Assembly (NCBI RefSeq): GCF_023541015.1
Contig: NZ_JALNPR010000002.1
Location: 1 to 64,000 of the forward strand
Length of the DNA stretch: 64,000 nucleotides
DNA from: Marivivens donghaensis
Lineage (GTDB): Bacteria > Pseudomonadota > Alphaproteobacteria > Rhodobacterales > Rhodobacteraceae
Direction: 5' to 3'
Below the pieces are notes generated by a model. That model was given only the letters and a program-made list of their open reading frames with translations. It did no database searches and was not told the DNA's origin. Both the position numbers and the translations under genes were made by a program. Numbering within the stretch: position 1 is the first letter of the stretch; each line of letters opens with the position of its first letter. This document shows positions 26,267-35,540 of this stretch, piece after piece.

Positions 26267-27436
26267 TTAACGTTCGCGCAGCGCCTCTGACCCGCGATAA
26301 AGCGGTTTCGTGAGATATTGCAGCACGGTTTTCCCACCAGTGTGCAATTCGACCGTCGCCTGCATGCCCGGACGAATCTCAATCTCGCGCTGGCGATCGG
26401 TCAGATTAGAGAGATCGACACGCAACGTCACCTTATAGTGCGGCGGAATATCGGGACGACGGTCGTCCTTGAACGTGTCCGCCGAAATAAAATCTACCGT
26501 CGCGTTCAGGGTGCCGTAGATCGTGTAATCATAGGCCGAGAGTTTGATATTCGCATCTTGCCCTGTGCGGACGTTCGCAATGTCCTCGGGTTTGACATGG
26601 GCCTCAACGAACAACTCGTCGTCCAATGGAATGATCTGGAAAATCTCTTCCCCCGGACGGACAACGCCGCCAATGGTCGTGACGGCAAGGTTATTCACCA
26701 CCCCCCGCATCGGCGCGACGATGACCGTGCGGTTCAGTTGGTCCTGAGCCATGCGCAACTCTTGGGTCAGGGTGCCGATGATTTGCAGCACCTCTGAGTA
26801 TTCATTCGCCCGCTCCAACTCGGCTCCTGTCACGATGTCGTTGTAGCGGTTTTGCGCGTCCGAATGTGCCTTACGCGCGTTCGTCACCTCGAACAGCGCG
26901 ACGATCTCGCGGCGATACATATCCTCCATCGAGGCCAATTCGCGCTCTGTCTCACGCAGGACCGCCTGCGCCCCGCTGATACGGCTCTGATAGTCCGCCT
27001 GACGCGCCTGAAGAAGCGCGCGCTCAGACGCGACAGTCGTCGGGCTGTGCTGTGCGAAAATCGGTGCCACCTCGAAATCGGTCTGCCCCGCCATCTCTGC
27101 CTCTAAGCGGGTACGGCGGATACTTGCGGCCACGAGTTGATCGGCAAGGTCATCCACAGCCGCCTGAAACTGCGTCCCACGCAGCCGTGCGAGCACCTGA
27201 CCCGGTTCAACAACGGAGCCTTCGCTGACTAAAAGCTCAGCGAGGATACCGCCTTCGAGGTTCTGAACGATCTGCGGGCGGGCAGCGGAAATGATCTGAC
27301 CATCGGCACGGACGATTTCATCAACCCACGCAAACTTTGCCCAGATCAGGAACACCAGAACGGTCGCCACAACAAGCCAGATGATACGGCTAGAGGAACC
27401 GAGACCTTTTTCGAATTCTGCGTCTACCGTTGCCAT
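26267..27436 (-). CDS. Type I secretion periplasmic adaptor (HlyD family)
   Basis: A 389-residue membrane-fusion protein. One membrane helix near residues 19-36 (IIWLVVATVLVFLIWAKFAWV) follows a short cytoplasmic N terminus. The lipoyl half-motifs GGILAELLVSEGSVVEPGQVLARL and IVAPMRGVVNNL flank a long alpha-hairpin coiled coil (about residues 95-220). A C-terminal beta-barrel ends with RPGMQATVELHTGGKTVLQYLTKPL. It connects the ABC subunit to the TolC-type pore. Its start shares one base with the end of the ABC gene. Confidence 0.92.
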   Translation of the reverse strand: MATVDAEFEKGLGSSSRIIWLVVATVLVFLIWAKFAWVDEIVRADGQIISAARPQIVQNLEGGILAELLVSEGSVVEPGQVLARLRGTQFQAAVDDLADQLVAASIRRTRLEAEMAGQTDFEVAPIFAQHSPTTVASERALLQARQADYQSRISGAQAVLRETERELASMEDMYRREIVALFEVTNARKAHSDAQNRYNDIVTGAELERANEYSEVLQIIGTLTQELRMAQDQLNRTVIVAPMRGVVNNLAVTTIGGVVRPGEEIFQIIPLDDELFVEAHVKPEDIANVRTGQDANIKLSAYDYTIYGTLNATVDFISADTFKDDRRPDIPPHYKVTLRVDLSNLTDRQREIEIRPGMQATVELHTGGKTVLQYLTKPLYRGSEALRER

Positions 27437-29667
27437 TAGCCTGCTACCTTTTTGTTGCGCAGATGGGCCACGACTTCGTCACGAGGGCCATCGACGGCCA
27501 AACGGCCATTTTGCAGAATAACGGTGCGCCCCGTCAGTTGCAGGATCGGCACGCGGTGCGTCGCGATGATCGCAGTGCGCTGACCGAGCCAATGGTCGAG
27601 ACGAGACACCAGTGTCGCCTCCAGCGTCTGGTCGAGCGCTGCAGTCGGTTCGTCCAGCAAACAGACCTTGGGATCCTGAAGCCACAACCGTGCCCAGCCA
27701 ATCGACTGACGTTGACCGACGGACAGGCCCTGCCCCGCGTCCGAAATCGGCATATCGAGGCCTTTGGGATGCGAACGCACAAACGGACCAAGCCCCGCAA
27801 AATCGAGCGATTTCAGCAAACGTTCGTCATCGCGTTCGAGCATCGTCATATTGAGGTTATCGCGTAGGGTGCCTGCAAACAGACGCACCTCTTGCCCGAG
27901 GTAGCCAACATTTCGACGCAGGTCGCGCGGCATGATCTGGCCCATATCAACCCCGTCGAGCATCACGCGACCACCCGTTGGCGGATAGAGACCCGACAGG
28001 ATTTTGAGCAGCGTGGATTTCCCCGACCCGTTCGCACCGAGGATCGCAACCCGTTGTCCTGCTTCGATTTTGAGCGACGAGATATCGACCACGCGGTCGC
28101 TGTCTTCGTCGTATTTGAACATCAGATCGCGTAGCTCGAACGCACCATCGACGGTGTCGCGGCGCAGGTAGCTGCGGGTCTCATCCATGTCTTGCGGTGC
28201 ATCTGCAACCTTATCCAAGGCATCCAGTGCGGCCTTCACATTCGACCAGCGTGCCATCGTCGCCGCCAATTGCGTCAAGGGGCCGAGCGTGCGGGAGGTC
28301 AGGATACCCACGGCGATAATCGTGCCGACGGTATATTCGCCCGAGAACACCATGAACGTGCCCGTCACAACTGCCGCAACATAGGTCGCTTGCTGGACGC
28401 CTTGGCTCCAGAACGTAAGGGTCGAGGCCAGTTTGCGCTGTTCTGATGTGGCCAGAGAGTTCAGCGCCGACAGTTCGGTCCACTGACGGCGAAACCGATC
28501 CTCGCCGCGGGTGGCTTTGATCGTGTCGGATTCATAGACGATTTCGTGCAAAAGGCGGTTTGCCTTTGTGCTCGCACCTTGGGTCTGGCGGGTCAGCGCG
28601 ATCATCTTGCGCTGCAAGACAAAGCTCGGCGCGACCATGAGGACACCACCCGCAAAGAGCACCCAAACCACGTTGCCACCAATCGACGCCACAAGCGCAA
28701 GGAACAGCACGATAAACGGCAGATCGGTCAGCGTGCCGATGGTCGAGGCGGTAAAAAATTCGCGGATCGACCCAAATTCACGCACAGCGGAAAACGTCTG
28801 CGACGGGGAGTTCGCGGCACCCGCTTTCATGCCCAGCACTTTATCAACGAGGAGCTGTTGCACTTTCATTTCAATCTGACGCCCTGCCCCGTCCATCAGA
28901 CGGGCGCGTGCAATGCGTAGGAAGGCTTCCAAGATCATCGCGAGGCCAGCGCCAATGGCCAGAACCCAAAGGGTGGCGGTGGATTGGTGCGGGATCACGC
29001 GGTCATAGACCTGCAAGGAAAAGAGCGCGATCGCCACAGCCAAAAGGTTCGCAACGAATGACCCAACAGCCACTTCGGCCACGTGACGGCGGAAGCGTTT
29101 CAATTCGCCCCAGAACCAGTGGGCCTTTTTGTCCTTTTCCGCATGGCGACGGGTCAGTTCACTCACCGCAACATCGGCACGCACAATCGTGCCCGTGAAC
29201 ACAGGCATGAATTCAGACAGCGGCACCTCTGCACGGTTCCCGTCGCAAGTGGTGTCATAGATAAAGAACGTATTGCCCTGCTGTTCGAGCACCAGAACCA
29301 TCTGGCCCGAGGTCATCTCGGCCAGCGCGGGCCAGAGCGTGTTCACGGGCGTTGCGATCTTTTTGACCTTCGCCACCAGACCAGAATCCGACAGCGCACC
29401 TGCGATCCCAGCTGATGTGATAGCATCACCATCAGCTGAGACGATTTTTTCCAACAAATCAGCGCGGATCACATCGACGCCCAAAAGCCCCGCATAAGTC
29501 GCGGCCAGATCGGCGCGAGCGCGAGCTTTGGGGGTAAAGCGATCCTCGTAATGGGGTTCAGGCGCGGCAGCGGTTTGCTCTGCCTGCGTTTTGTCAGCCG
29601 TGGTCAGGCGGGTCACCTTACCGCCACGGGTGGCATTGATATCAAAGGCCAATACTGGGCCGGTCAT
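27436..29667 (-). CDS. Type I secretion ABC transporter (LapB-like, C39-like domain)
   Basis: A 743-residue exporter. The N-terminal ~150 residues are a C39-like domain without the catalytic Cys, as in RTX and adhesin transporters. A six-helix transmembrane domain begins around VGSFVANLLAVAIALFSLQV with the VYDRVIPHQS segment characteristic of LapB-type subunits. The nucleotide domain has Walker A GANGSGKST, signature LSVGQRQSIGWARL, and Walker B VCLLDEPTAALD. It overlaps both neighbouring genes by one or four bases, giving one tolC-abc-hlyD unit. The Ig-repeat adhesin upstream is the likely cargo. Confidence 0.92.
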   Translation of the reverse strand: MTGPVLAFDINATRGGKVTRLTTADKTQAEQTAAAPEPHYEDRFTPKARARADLAATYAGLLGVDVIRADLLEKIVSADGDAITSAGIAGALSDSGLVAKVKKIATPVNTLWPALAEMTSGQMVLVLEQQGNTFFIYDTTCDGNRAEVPLSEFMPVFTGTIVRADVAVSELTRRHAEKDKKAHWFWGELKRFRRHVAEVAVGSFVANLLAVAIALFSLQVYDRVIPHQSTATLWVLAIGAGLAMILEAFLRIARARLMDGAGRQIEMKVQQLLVDKVLGMKAGAANSPSQTFSAVREFGSIREFFTASTIGTLTDLPFIVLFLALVASIGGNVVWVLFAGGVLMVAPSFVLQRKMIALTRQTQGASTKANRLLHEIVYESDTIKATRGEDRFRRQWTELSALNSLATSEQRKLASTLTFWSQGVQQATYVAAVVTGTFMVFSGEYTVGTIIAVGILTSRTLGPLTQLAATMARWSNVKAALDALDKVADAPQDMDETRSYLRRDTVDGAFELRDLMFKYDEDSDRVVDISSLKIEAGQRVAILGANGSGKSTLLKILSGLYPPTGGRVMLDGVDMGQIMPRDLRRNVGYLGQEVRLFAGTLRDNLNMTMLERDDERLLKSLDFAGLGPFVRSHPKGLDMPISDAGQGLSVGQRQSIGWARLWLQDPKVCLLDEPTAALDQTLEATLVSRLDHWLGQRTAIIATHRVPILQLTGRTVILQNGRLAVDGPRDEVVAHLRNKKVAG

Positions 29668-30998
29668 ATCCGTTCTCCGTCAACAAGAGTGCCGTGGATC
29701 GCTGCAATTCGAAGTTCCACTTTGGCAATGTCATATTGAATGACCACGGCCGCACGTTCTGTGCGCACCTTGGTCTCGAAGACGCCCACCACGTCATTCA
29801 CGGTTCGCTGCCCTTCGCGAAGTTGGGCGGCGAAAATGTCATAGTTCGCAGCCGCTTGGGCCGCGAGAGTTTGTGCCTGCGCCATTTGACGTTGCAGGCT
29901 ACCCAGCTCGGCTTCCAATGCGCGCAAGTCGCGGTTGGTATCCTCGCGGGTTTGACCGACACGCGCACGCGCGGCGGCTTCTTGGGCTTCGACGGCACGC
30001 ATCGCTGCGCCATTGCCGAAACCAAGGCCATTGGGAATGCCCACCCCAATGCCAAAATCTGATCCGTTGTTATTCACGGTGCCCGTTGCCGTCACACCCG
30101 GCAGGAACCCAGCCCGTTCGGCACGTGCGGCCGCGATGCCGCGCTGCGCCTCTGCCTCTGCCTTGAGCACGCTCAAGGGCAACGCATTCGCTGCTGAGGC
30201 CTGGATCGCGGTCAGGCCGTGCACGGTATCCAGCGGACGGGCCGCCATCGCGTTCAACTCTGCCATCGCGGCCAAGGATGCCTCTTGGTCAGACAGGAGG
30301 TCCGACCGCATCTGAGCGAGCTTTTGTTCCACGATCTGCAGGTCTGCGCGGTTCGACACGCCACCCCGCACTCGTTCGCTCATCACATAGGCGAAATGGT
30401 TCATCCGCTCCAAAGCGGCAGCGTTAACGCCTGCACGGGCCTGCATCGCCTCTGCGGTGATGTAGAGTTCGAGCGCATCCAGAACGCGACGATTGGTATC
30501 TTGGGCCAAGGCAACGGCAGCCACCTCAACATCGGCGGCAGCGTAGTCGCGTTCCGCCTTACGGCGCCCGTTGTCAAAAAGGGTCTGTTCCACGACGAGG
30601 CTCGCCACCACAGACCCCAGCGAGGTCAGGCTGACATTCGGGCCAAGCGACGGGAGCCAATTCGACGATGCGGCCTCTGCCCGCAGACGTGCGGCCCGCA
30701 GATCGGCCTCAGCCGCGCGGGAGTTCGCGTCGAGGACAGCACTTGCCACTTCGGCGTAAGGACCATCTGGCAAAATGGAACGACGATTGAGGAGGCCCGC
30801 AATAATCTCGGATTCCGTGCCGTTTTCCATTTGTGGGCTCAGCACGGATTGCGGTTGGGTATCTTCGGCGGGAGAGAGGAAATTAAACGCATTGCGTGTA
30901 ACGCCAATGCCGCCCTCACCCGACCCCATGCATCCCGACAGGGCAGAGCCGAGCGCGAGCGCACCCAAAGCTTTGCCTATCGACCGCATGTTACCCAC
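29664..30998 (-). CDS. TolC-family outer-membrane lipoprotein for type I secretion
   Basis: A 444-residue TolC-like protein with a lipoprotein signal (ALGALALGSALSGC, lipobox LSGC). The body holds the repeated long helices of TolC: SAVLDANSRAAEADLRAARLRAEAASSNWLPSLG and the second, GIAAARAERAGFLPGVTATGT, with coiled-coil heptads between. It supplies the outer-membrane channel for the adaptor and ABC subunit encoded directly after it. The stop overlaps the ABC start (ATGA). It lies 66 bp downstream of the adhesin gene and may be co-transcribed with it. Confidence 0.9.
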   Translation of the reverse strand: MGNMRSIGKALGALALGSALSGCMGSGEGGIGVTRNAFNFLSPAEDTQPQSVLSPQMENGTESEIIAGLLNRRSILPDGPYAEVASAVLDANSRAAEADLRAARLRAEAASSNWLPSLGPNVSLTSLGSVVASLVVEQTLFDNGRRKAERDYAAADVEVAAVALAQDTNRRVLDALELYITAEAMQARAGVNAAALERMNHFAYVMSERVRGGVSNRADLQIVEQKLAQMRSDLLSDQEASLAAMAELNAMAARPLDTVHGLTAIQASAANALPLSVLKAEAEAQRGIAAARAERAGFLPGVTATGTVNNNGSDFGIGVGIPNGLGFGNGAAMRAVEAQEAAARARVGQTREDTNRDLRALEAELGSLQRQMAQAQTLAAQAAANYDIFAAQLREGQRTVNDVVGVFETKVRTERAAVVIQYDIAKVELRIAAIHGTLVDGERI

Positions 30999-31033
30999 AA
31001 CTACCTCAATTCTTCTGTCTTAACCTCATGGAT

Positions 31034-31056
31034 CGGGCCACCCGTAGGGCAGCCCG
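31034..31056. other. Hairpin between adhesin and tolC-type gene
   Basis: Ten-base arms CGGGCTGCCC and GGGTGGCCCG (two G-T pairs) around a three-base loop on the minus strand, eight bases after the adhesin stop. With no T-run it may reduce, rather than stop, read-through into the secretion genes. Confidence 0.5.
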
Positions 31057-31064
31057 TATCGGGA

Positions 31065-34000
31065 TTAGATGATGACGTTGACGCCATCCTCGATGTAGAG
31101 CGTGTGGTTGCCGCCCAGCGTGTAGACGTGGAAGTCCGTGCCATCGACCGTCTCAACACCGCCTGCAACTGCGCCATTGATCGTGACCGTGTCGTCGGAA
31201 CCGCCATGAATGGTCAGCTCGTTCGAGCCTTTGGTCAGGTCTTCAATGTCGGATGCGGTCAGGGTCAGATCGCCATCCTCTGCAAAGCTGAGGTCAATCG
31301 CGCCAAAGTCGAAGTTATCGAGCAGCGGGTTCGCGATATCGACAACACCGCTGGATGCCTCATCGAGAACAACCAAGGTCGATGTTTCGTTACCAGCGTC
31401 ATCCGTTGCAGACACAACGAGGTTCGTTTCATCCGCAATCGGCGTATCGAAATCGAGCCAGCCCGACATCGTCTGCGACGGCGTGAAGGTCAGCGGAGCC
31501 GCATGTTGACCGTCGGTCACATCGTAAAGTTCGATGTTCGCCGCATCGTCCGACACGATGATCGCCTCGATGCCTTGGCCGCTGACGATCTTGTGGTCAA
31601 CGGTAGCGGCATCTGGACCGATGGTGTCGATTTCAACCACTTGAGTGGTTTCGCGGACGTTGCCAACCGCGTCGGTCGCCTTGATCGTGACATCGGCCGA
31701 ATAGTCGCCCGAGCGGATTTCGTCTGCGTCAAAGGTCACTTCCCACGAACCGTCACGGCCTACGTTGGCCACACGGGTCATGCCGTCAAAGGTGACAAGA
31801 ACCGTCGAACCCACCTCAACCGTGCCCGTCAGGGTGATCCCATCCTGAAGCTCGTAAGCGTTTGCGACGTTGTCGGTTTCGGTCGCATCGGCGGTCAGCG
31901 TATTCACAATGGTATCAACGCGTACGGTGTCCGAGATGGTGCTGACGTTGCCCGCAGGGTCGGTCGCGCGGGCCACGATGGGCGCGGTGTATTCGCCGCT
32001 CGGAATTTCGCCAGCGGTGAACTCAACGTTCCACTGACCGTCAGACCCCGCATAAACGGTTTTCGTCACAGCGCTGCTGCCCGATCCAAAGGTCACGACG
32101 ACCTTGGATAGAGGCTCTACCGTGCCGTTGACGTTGAACCCGTCAGAGGCTTCGTCGCCGCTGATCATGTCGTCGCCTTCGAACTGGATCGCAGCGAAGG
32201 CGTGGTTCACGACCTGAGTGTCGATGTGGACAGAGTCCGATACGGTTTTGGAGTTGCCCGCCGCATCGGTGATCGACGCAGTAATATCAGCGTCATAGGT
32301 CCCTGTCGGGATTTCCGAGGCGAGGAACTTGGACGACCATGTGCCTGCCGAATTGGCAACAACAGTGTGTGTTGCGCTGCCAAAGGTGACAGTGACCGGC
32401 AGTCCAGGTGTCGCGGTACCTGTGATGACAACGCCGTCAGCCACTTCGACCGCATTCACAACGTCGTCAATTTCAATCGGCGCAGAGGACAGCGTCAGAT
32501 CGCCAGCCACGGTATCAACACGAACGCTTTCCGAGATTTTGCTGGTGTTGCCCGCCGCGTCGGTCGCAGTGATCACCAGTGCGGTGTTGTATTCACCTAC
32601 AGCCAGCGTTCCCGCAGGATAAGTGACGGTCCAGCTGCCGTTTGCCGCAACGGTCGCAGGCAGCGTCACACCACCGAGGCTCACCGAAACGGTAGAGCCC
32701 GCTTCGACCATGCCGCTCGCGGTGATCTCTTGGCCTTGTTCAGAGAGGTTGACCACACCGTCGCCGCCCACTTGACCGTTCGTATGGGTCAATGTGTTGA
32801 CGAAGGGGTCGAACGTCACGGAACCCGTCGTGGTTTCCACGTTGCCCGACCCATCCGTTGCAACGGCTTTCACCGTGAGGGTCGTCTCGATAGTCGGAAG
32901 CTCGCTGGCGATCCACGATGCGGACCATGATCCGTCGTTGCCCGCAGTCACGGTGCGGGTAAAGCCATTGAGCGTTACGGCGACAGAGGAGCCAGCCTCT
33001 GCCGTACCAGTGAGCGTGATGCCGTCTGAGGCTTCTGCTCCGTTTACAATCCCGTCGCCCTCAACTGCGCCAGAATTGATCCCAAGCCCCATCTCTGTAT
33101 CGACATGGAACGAACCTGTGGTGGTTGCGGTGTTGCCCGCAAGATCAGTCGCAACTGCTGTAACCGTTGCGTCATAGGTGCCCTCGGGCAGATCGGTCGA
33201 GGTGAAAGTCGCCGACCACGAACCATCTTCGCCAGCCACGACCGTGTGGGTGACAGTGCCGATGGTAACAGCCACGCTTGCATTGGCTTGCGCCATGCCA
33301 GTGACGGTCACACCCGCCGCATGTTCGGATGCGTTCACCGTTCCATCGCCGCCGATGAGCGAGGTCGACATAGAGACTGACGTCTCGGTGTCGATCGCGA
33401 CAGAACCGCTGATGTCAGAGGTGTTGCCATAGGCGTCGGTCACCGAAACGGTCACACCGAGGTTATATTCGCCCGTCTCAACCGCACCATCAGGCAATGT
33501 CAGGGACCATGTGCCGCCCGTGACAGTCGCCTCGTAGGCCATACCGCCCACGGTCACCATGACGGTCGAACCCGTTTCAACAGTGCCCGAAAGCGTCACG
33601 CCGCCTGCGAGTTCTTGTGCGTTGATCAAGAGATCGCCGCCGTTAGCACCCTCGTTCAAGGTCACAGTCGCGACGGTATCAACAACGATTTCAGCTGTGG
33701 TGGTCGATGTTTCGCCGCCGCTGGTGATCGTGACGGTCGCAGTTTCGGTATATTCGCCGCCTGGCAGGTCACCAGGTTGGAACACAACTTCCCAAGTGCC
33801 GTCTTCGCCAACGGTGGTGGTTTCGGTCACGCCACCTACGGTCACGGTCACTTCGCCACCTGGGGTGCCTGTGCCGCCCAGTTCGATGCCGTTGTCATAA
33901 TCGTTGCTGTTCACGACGGTATCTTCGGCTGCAGCGCCCGTTTGCGCAGTCACATAAACACCCGAGCCACCGCCCGAACCGCCGCCCGTCAGACCCGTGA

Positions 34001-34529
34001 CAATCGCCGCGCCACCAATAGCCGCAGCACCAACGCCCGCGCCTGCACCAATACCGCCGATCCCAGCCAACAGCGGGGCAGCAAGCATGCCGACCTGATC
34101 GTCCTCAACAGGATAGACTTCGTTATATCCAGCGAGCTGAACCTCGGAGCCACGGAGGAAATAGAGATCGTCGTCAGGGCTCCATTTTCCAAAGGCTTCC
34201 GCCTCGGAGTAATTCGCGTAGTAGAAACCATCGCTCACTTCGGCCAGTTCGACCTGTGCCAGAACACCGCCAGATGACAGGTAGAGGTTGTTTTCGGGGA
34301 TACCTTCGGGGGTAAAGAACCCTTCGATCATGATCACGCGACCATCGATCAAAACAACCTGAAGCGCCTGCCCCTGCCGAGAATACGACTGAACCTGCGC
34401 CCTCGAAAGGTTAAGGGAAATATCTTCATCTACGGAAACGATGATCGAAGCGGCTGCGCCATCACCTGCAACATTTCCGTGCTCTATTTGGCCCGCGGAA
34501 TCGCGGACTACGAACTCAATCGCCGACAT
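31065..34529 (-). CDS. Large Ig-like-repeat adhesin secreted by type I system (BapA-type)
   Basis: A 1154-residue surface protein. The N-terminal ~130 residues match the BapA prefix-like domain (SLNLSRAQVQSYSRQGQALQ and MIEGFFTPEGIPE), followed by a Gly/Ala-rich hydrophobic stretch around residues 150-185 (LLAGIGGIGAGAGVGAAAIG) that could retain it in the secretion pore. About eight Ig-like repeats of ~95 residues follow, each ending in a VDT/IDT motif and sharing GxVxxGSTVxVTxGG and DGSWSxxF elements, then a divergent ninth. The C-terminal domain DLTLTASDIEDLTKGSNELT is the type found in T1SS cargo without RTX nonapeptides. Very acidic, with hardly any Lys or Cys, fitting export. Confidence 0.88.
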   Translation of the reverse strand: MSAIEFVVRDSAGQIEHGNVAGDGAAASIIVSVDEDISLNLSRAQVQSYSRQGQALQVVLIDGRVIMIEGFFTPEGIPENNLYLSSGGVLAQVELAEVSDGFYYANYSEAEAFGKWSPDDDLYFLRGSEVQLAGYNEVYPVEDDQVGMLAAPLLAGIGGIGAGAGVGAAAIGGAAIVTGLTGGGSGGGSGVYVTAQTGAAAEDTVVNSNDYDNGIELGGTGTPGGEVTVTVGGVTETTTVGEDGTWEVVFQPGDLPGGEYTETATVTITSGGETSTTTAEIVVDTVATVTLNEGANGGDLLINAQELAGGVTLSGTVETGSTVMVTVGGMAYEATVTGGTWSLTLPDGAVETGEYNLGVTVSVTDAYGNTSDISGSVAIDTETSVSMSTSLIGGDGTVNASEHAAGVTVTGMAQANASVAVTIGTVTHTVVAGEDGSWSATFTSTDLPEGTYDATVTAVATDLAGNTATTTGSFHVDTEMGLGINSGAVEGDGIVNGAEASDGITLTGTAEAGSSVAVTLNGFTRTVTAGNDGSWSASWIASELPTIETTLTVKAVATDGSGNVETTTGSVTFDPFVNTLTHTNGQVGGDGVVNLSEQGQEITASGMVEAGSTVSVSLGGVTLPATVAANGSWTVTYPAGTLAVGEYNTALVITATDAAGNTSKISESVRVDTVAGDLTLSSAPIEIDDVVNAVEVADGVVITGTATPGLPVTVTFGSATHTVVANSAGTWSSKFLASEIPTGTYDADITASITDAAGNSKTVSDSVHIDTQVVNHAFAAIQFEGDDMISGDEASDGFNVNGTVEPLSKVVVTFGSGSSAVTKTVYAGSDGQWNVEFTAGEIPSGEYTAPIVARATDPAGNVSTISDTVRVDTIVNTLTADATETDNVANAYELQDGITLTGTVEVGSTVLVTFDGMTRVANVGRDGSWEVTFDADEIRSGDYSADVTIKATDAVGNVRETTQVVEIDTIGPDAATVDHKIVSGQGIEAIIVSDDAANIELYDVTDGQHAAPLTFTPSQTMSGWLDFDTPIADETNLVVSATDDAGNETSTLVVLDEASSGVVDIANPLLDNFDFGAIDLSFAEDGDLTLTASDIEDLTKGSNELTIHGGSDDTVTINGAVAGGVETVDGTDFHVYTLGGNHTLYIEDGVNVII

Positions 34530-34621
34530 AAAATACTACTCCGCCTCGGATTTCCGGCTCACGTTAGATGGAGTCCGGTTATTCTTTTGATATGAAACTA
34601 TCCGAATGGATCATCAATTAC

Positions 34622-34640
34622 TAGTGAAAAAATTTCACTA
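34622..34640. other. AT-rich palindrome upstream of the adhesin gene
   Basis: TAGTGAAA-AAA-TTTCACTA, perfect eight-base arms, in the 141-bp gap between the BrkB-like stop (34671) and the adhesin start (34529). It is about 95 bases upstream of the adhesin start and could be an operator or a hairpin. The adjacent CCCCTA-GTCT-TAGGGG (34662-34677) hairpin overlaps the BrkB-like stop codon. Confidence 0.4.
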
Positions 34641-34670
34641 TTCCCCAATTTCTACCATACGCCCCTAGTC

Positions 34671-35501
34671 TTAGGGGTAGGTTCGGGCGATGGCGACGTT
34701 CAACGCGCCGCCCAGCAGGACCAAATAGGCCGATAAATAAAACCACATCAGGAGCGCTACGACCGCACCGAGCGACCCATAGACCTGATTATAATTCCCG
34801 AAATTTGCGATGTAGGCCGAAAAGGCTATCGACACCAAATACCACAGGCAAACCGCGACAAAGGCTCCAACGGTGACCCAGCGGGATCGCGAAGAGGCAT
34901 GAGGTCCGTAGCGATACAAAATCCCCAAAGCAGCTAAGAGGACAAAGAGTGCCACAGCCCAGCGGATCAATTCGATCAATCCGCTCCATTCATTGGCGAG
35001 CGGGACAAAGGCAATCGCGATGGGGGCCGCGACCACGACGATCAGCGCGATCAGCGCCACACCAATCATCGCCACCGTCATCACAAATGCGGTCACAGCG
35101 TGCCGAACCCCTGACCGCGTTTGCCCAGAATAGATCGCGTTCAATCCCCGCAGCATCGCGCCAACACCCGCCCGCGCGGACCAGAGCGCGATGGCAAGTG
35201 ACACAAACGACGCCCACCCCAGCGTCGTAGCTCCTGCCCCAAGCAACCGATCAATCTGTGCCTCAAACAAGGTGAACACATCCGCAGGGATCACGTCCCG
35301 CAACAGGTCGAGCTGTTCGGCAATCACGACAGGGTCTGCCACGATGCCAAACATCGCGATAGACGCCGCAAAGGCAGGAAAGATCGAAAACATCCCATAA
35401 AACGCCACACCCGCAGAAATCAGGTCGAGGTCGTTTTTCCCCAGCACATCGCGGAAGGATCGCCAGATCAGAACAATGCGCGAGAGGGACAGGTCAGCCA
35501 T
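34671..35501 (-). CDS. YihY/BrkB-family membrane protein
   Basis: A 276-residue protein with six hydrophobic helices. Family features are the N-terminal DLISAGVAFYGMFSIFPA, GLNAIYSGQTRSGVRHAV and the C-terminal GSLGAVVALLMWFYLSAYLVLLGGALN. The family was once annotated as ribonuclease BN and virulence factor BrkB; its transport or lipid role is not settled. It is monocistronic, ends in a hairpin, and is not clearly linked to the neighbouring adhesin. Confidence 0.9.
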   Translation of the reverse strand: MADLSLSRIVLIWRSFRDVLGKNDLDLISAGVAFYGMFSIFPAFAASIAMFGIVADPVVIAEQLDLLRDVIPADVFTLFEAQIDRLLGAGATTLGWASFVSLAIALWSARAGVGAMLRGLNAIYSGQTRSGVRHAVTAFVMTVAMIGVALIALIVVVAAPIAIAFVPLANEWSGLIELIRWAVALFVLLAALGILYRYGPHASSRSRWVTVGAFVAVCLWYLVSIAFSAYIANFGNYNQVYGSLGAVVALLMWFYLSAYLVLLGGALNVAIARTYP

Positions 35502-35540
35502 AGGGCTAAAATGGGCCGCGGGTTGGGGCTTTGCAACCGA

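Noticed and set aside
30219-32111. 630-codon open frame on the plus strand opposite the TolC and adhesin genes
   Set aside because: It spans two real genes on the other strand, follows their codon bias, and has no recognisable domains or ribosome site.
31065-34529. Regular repeats considered as a CRISPR-like or satellite array
   Set aside because: The periodicity of about 290 bases is the protein-level Ig repeat, diverged in DNA, with coding constraint throughout. No short identical repeats with spacers were seen anywhere in the window.
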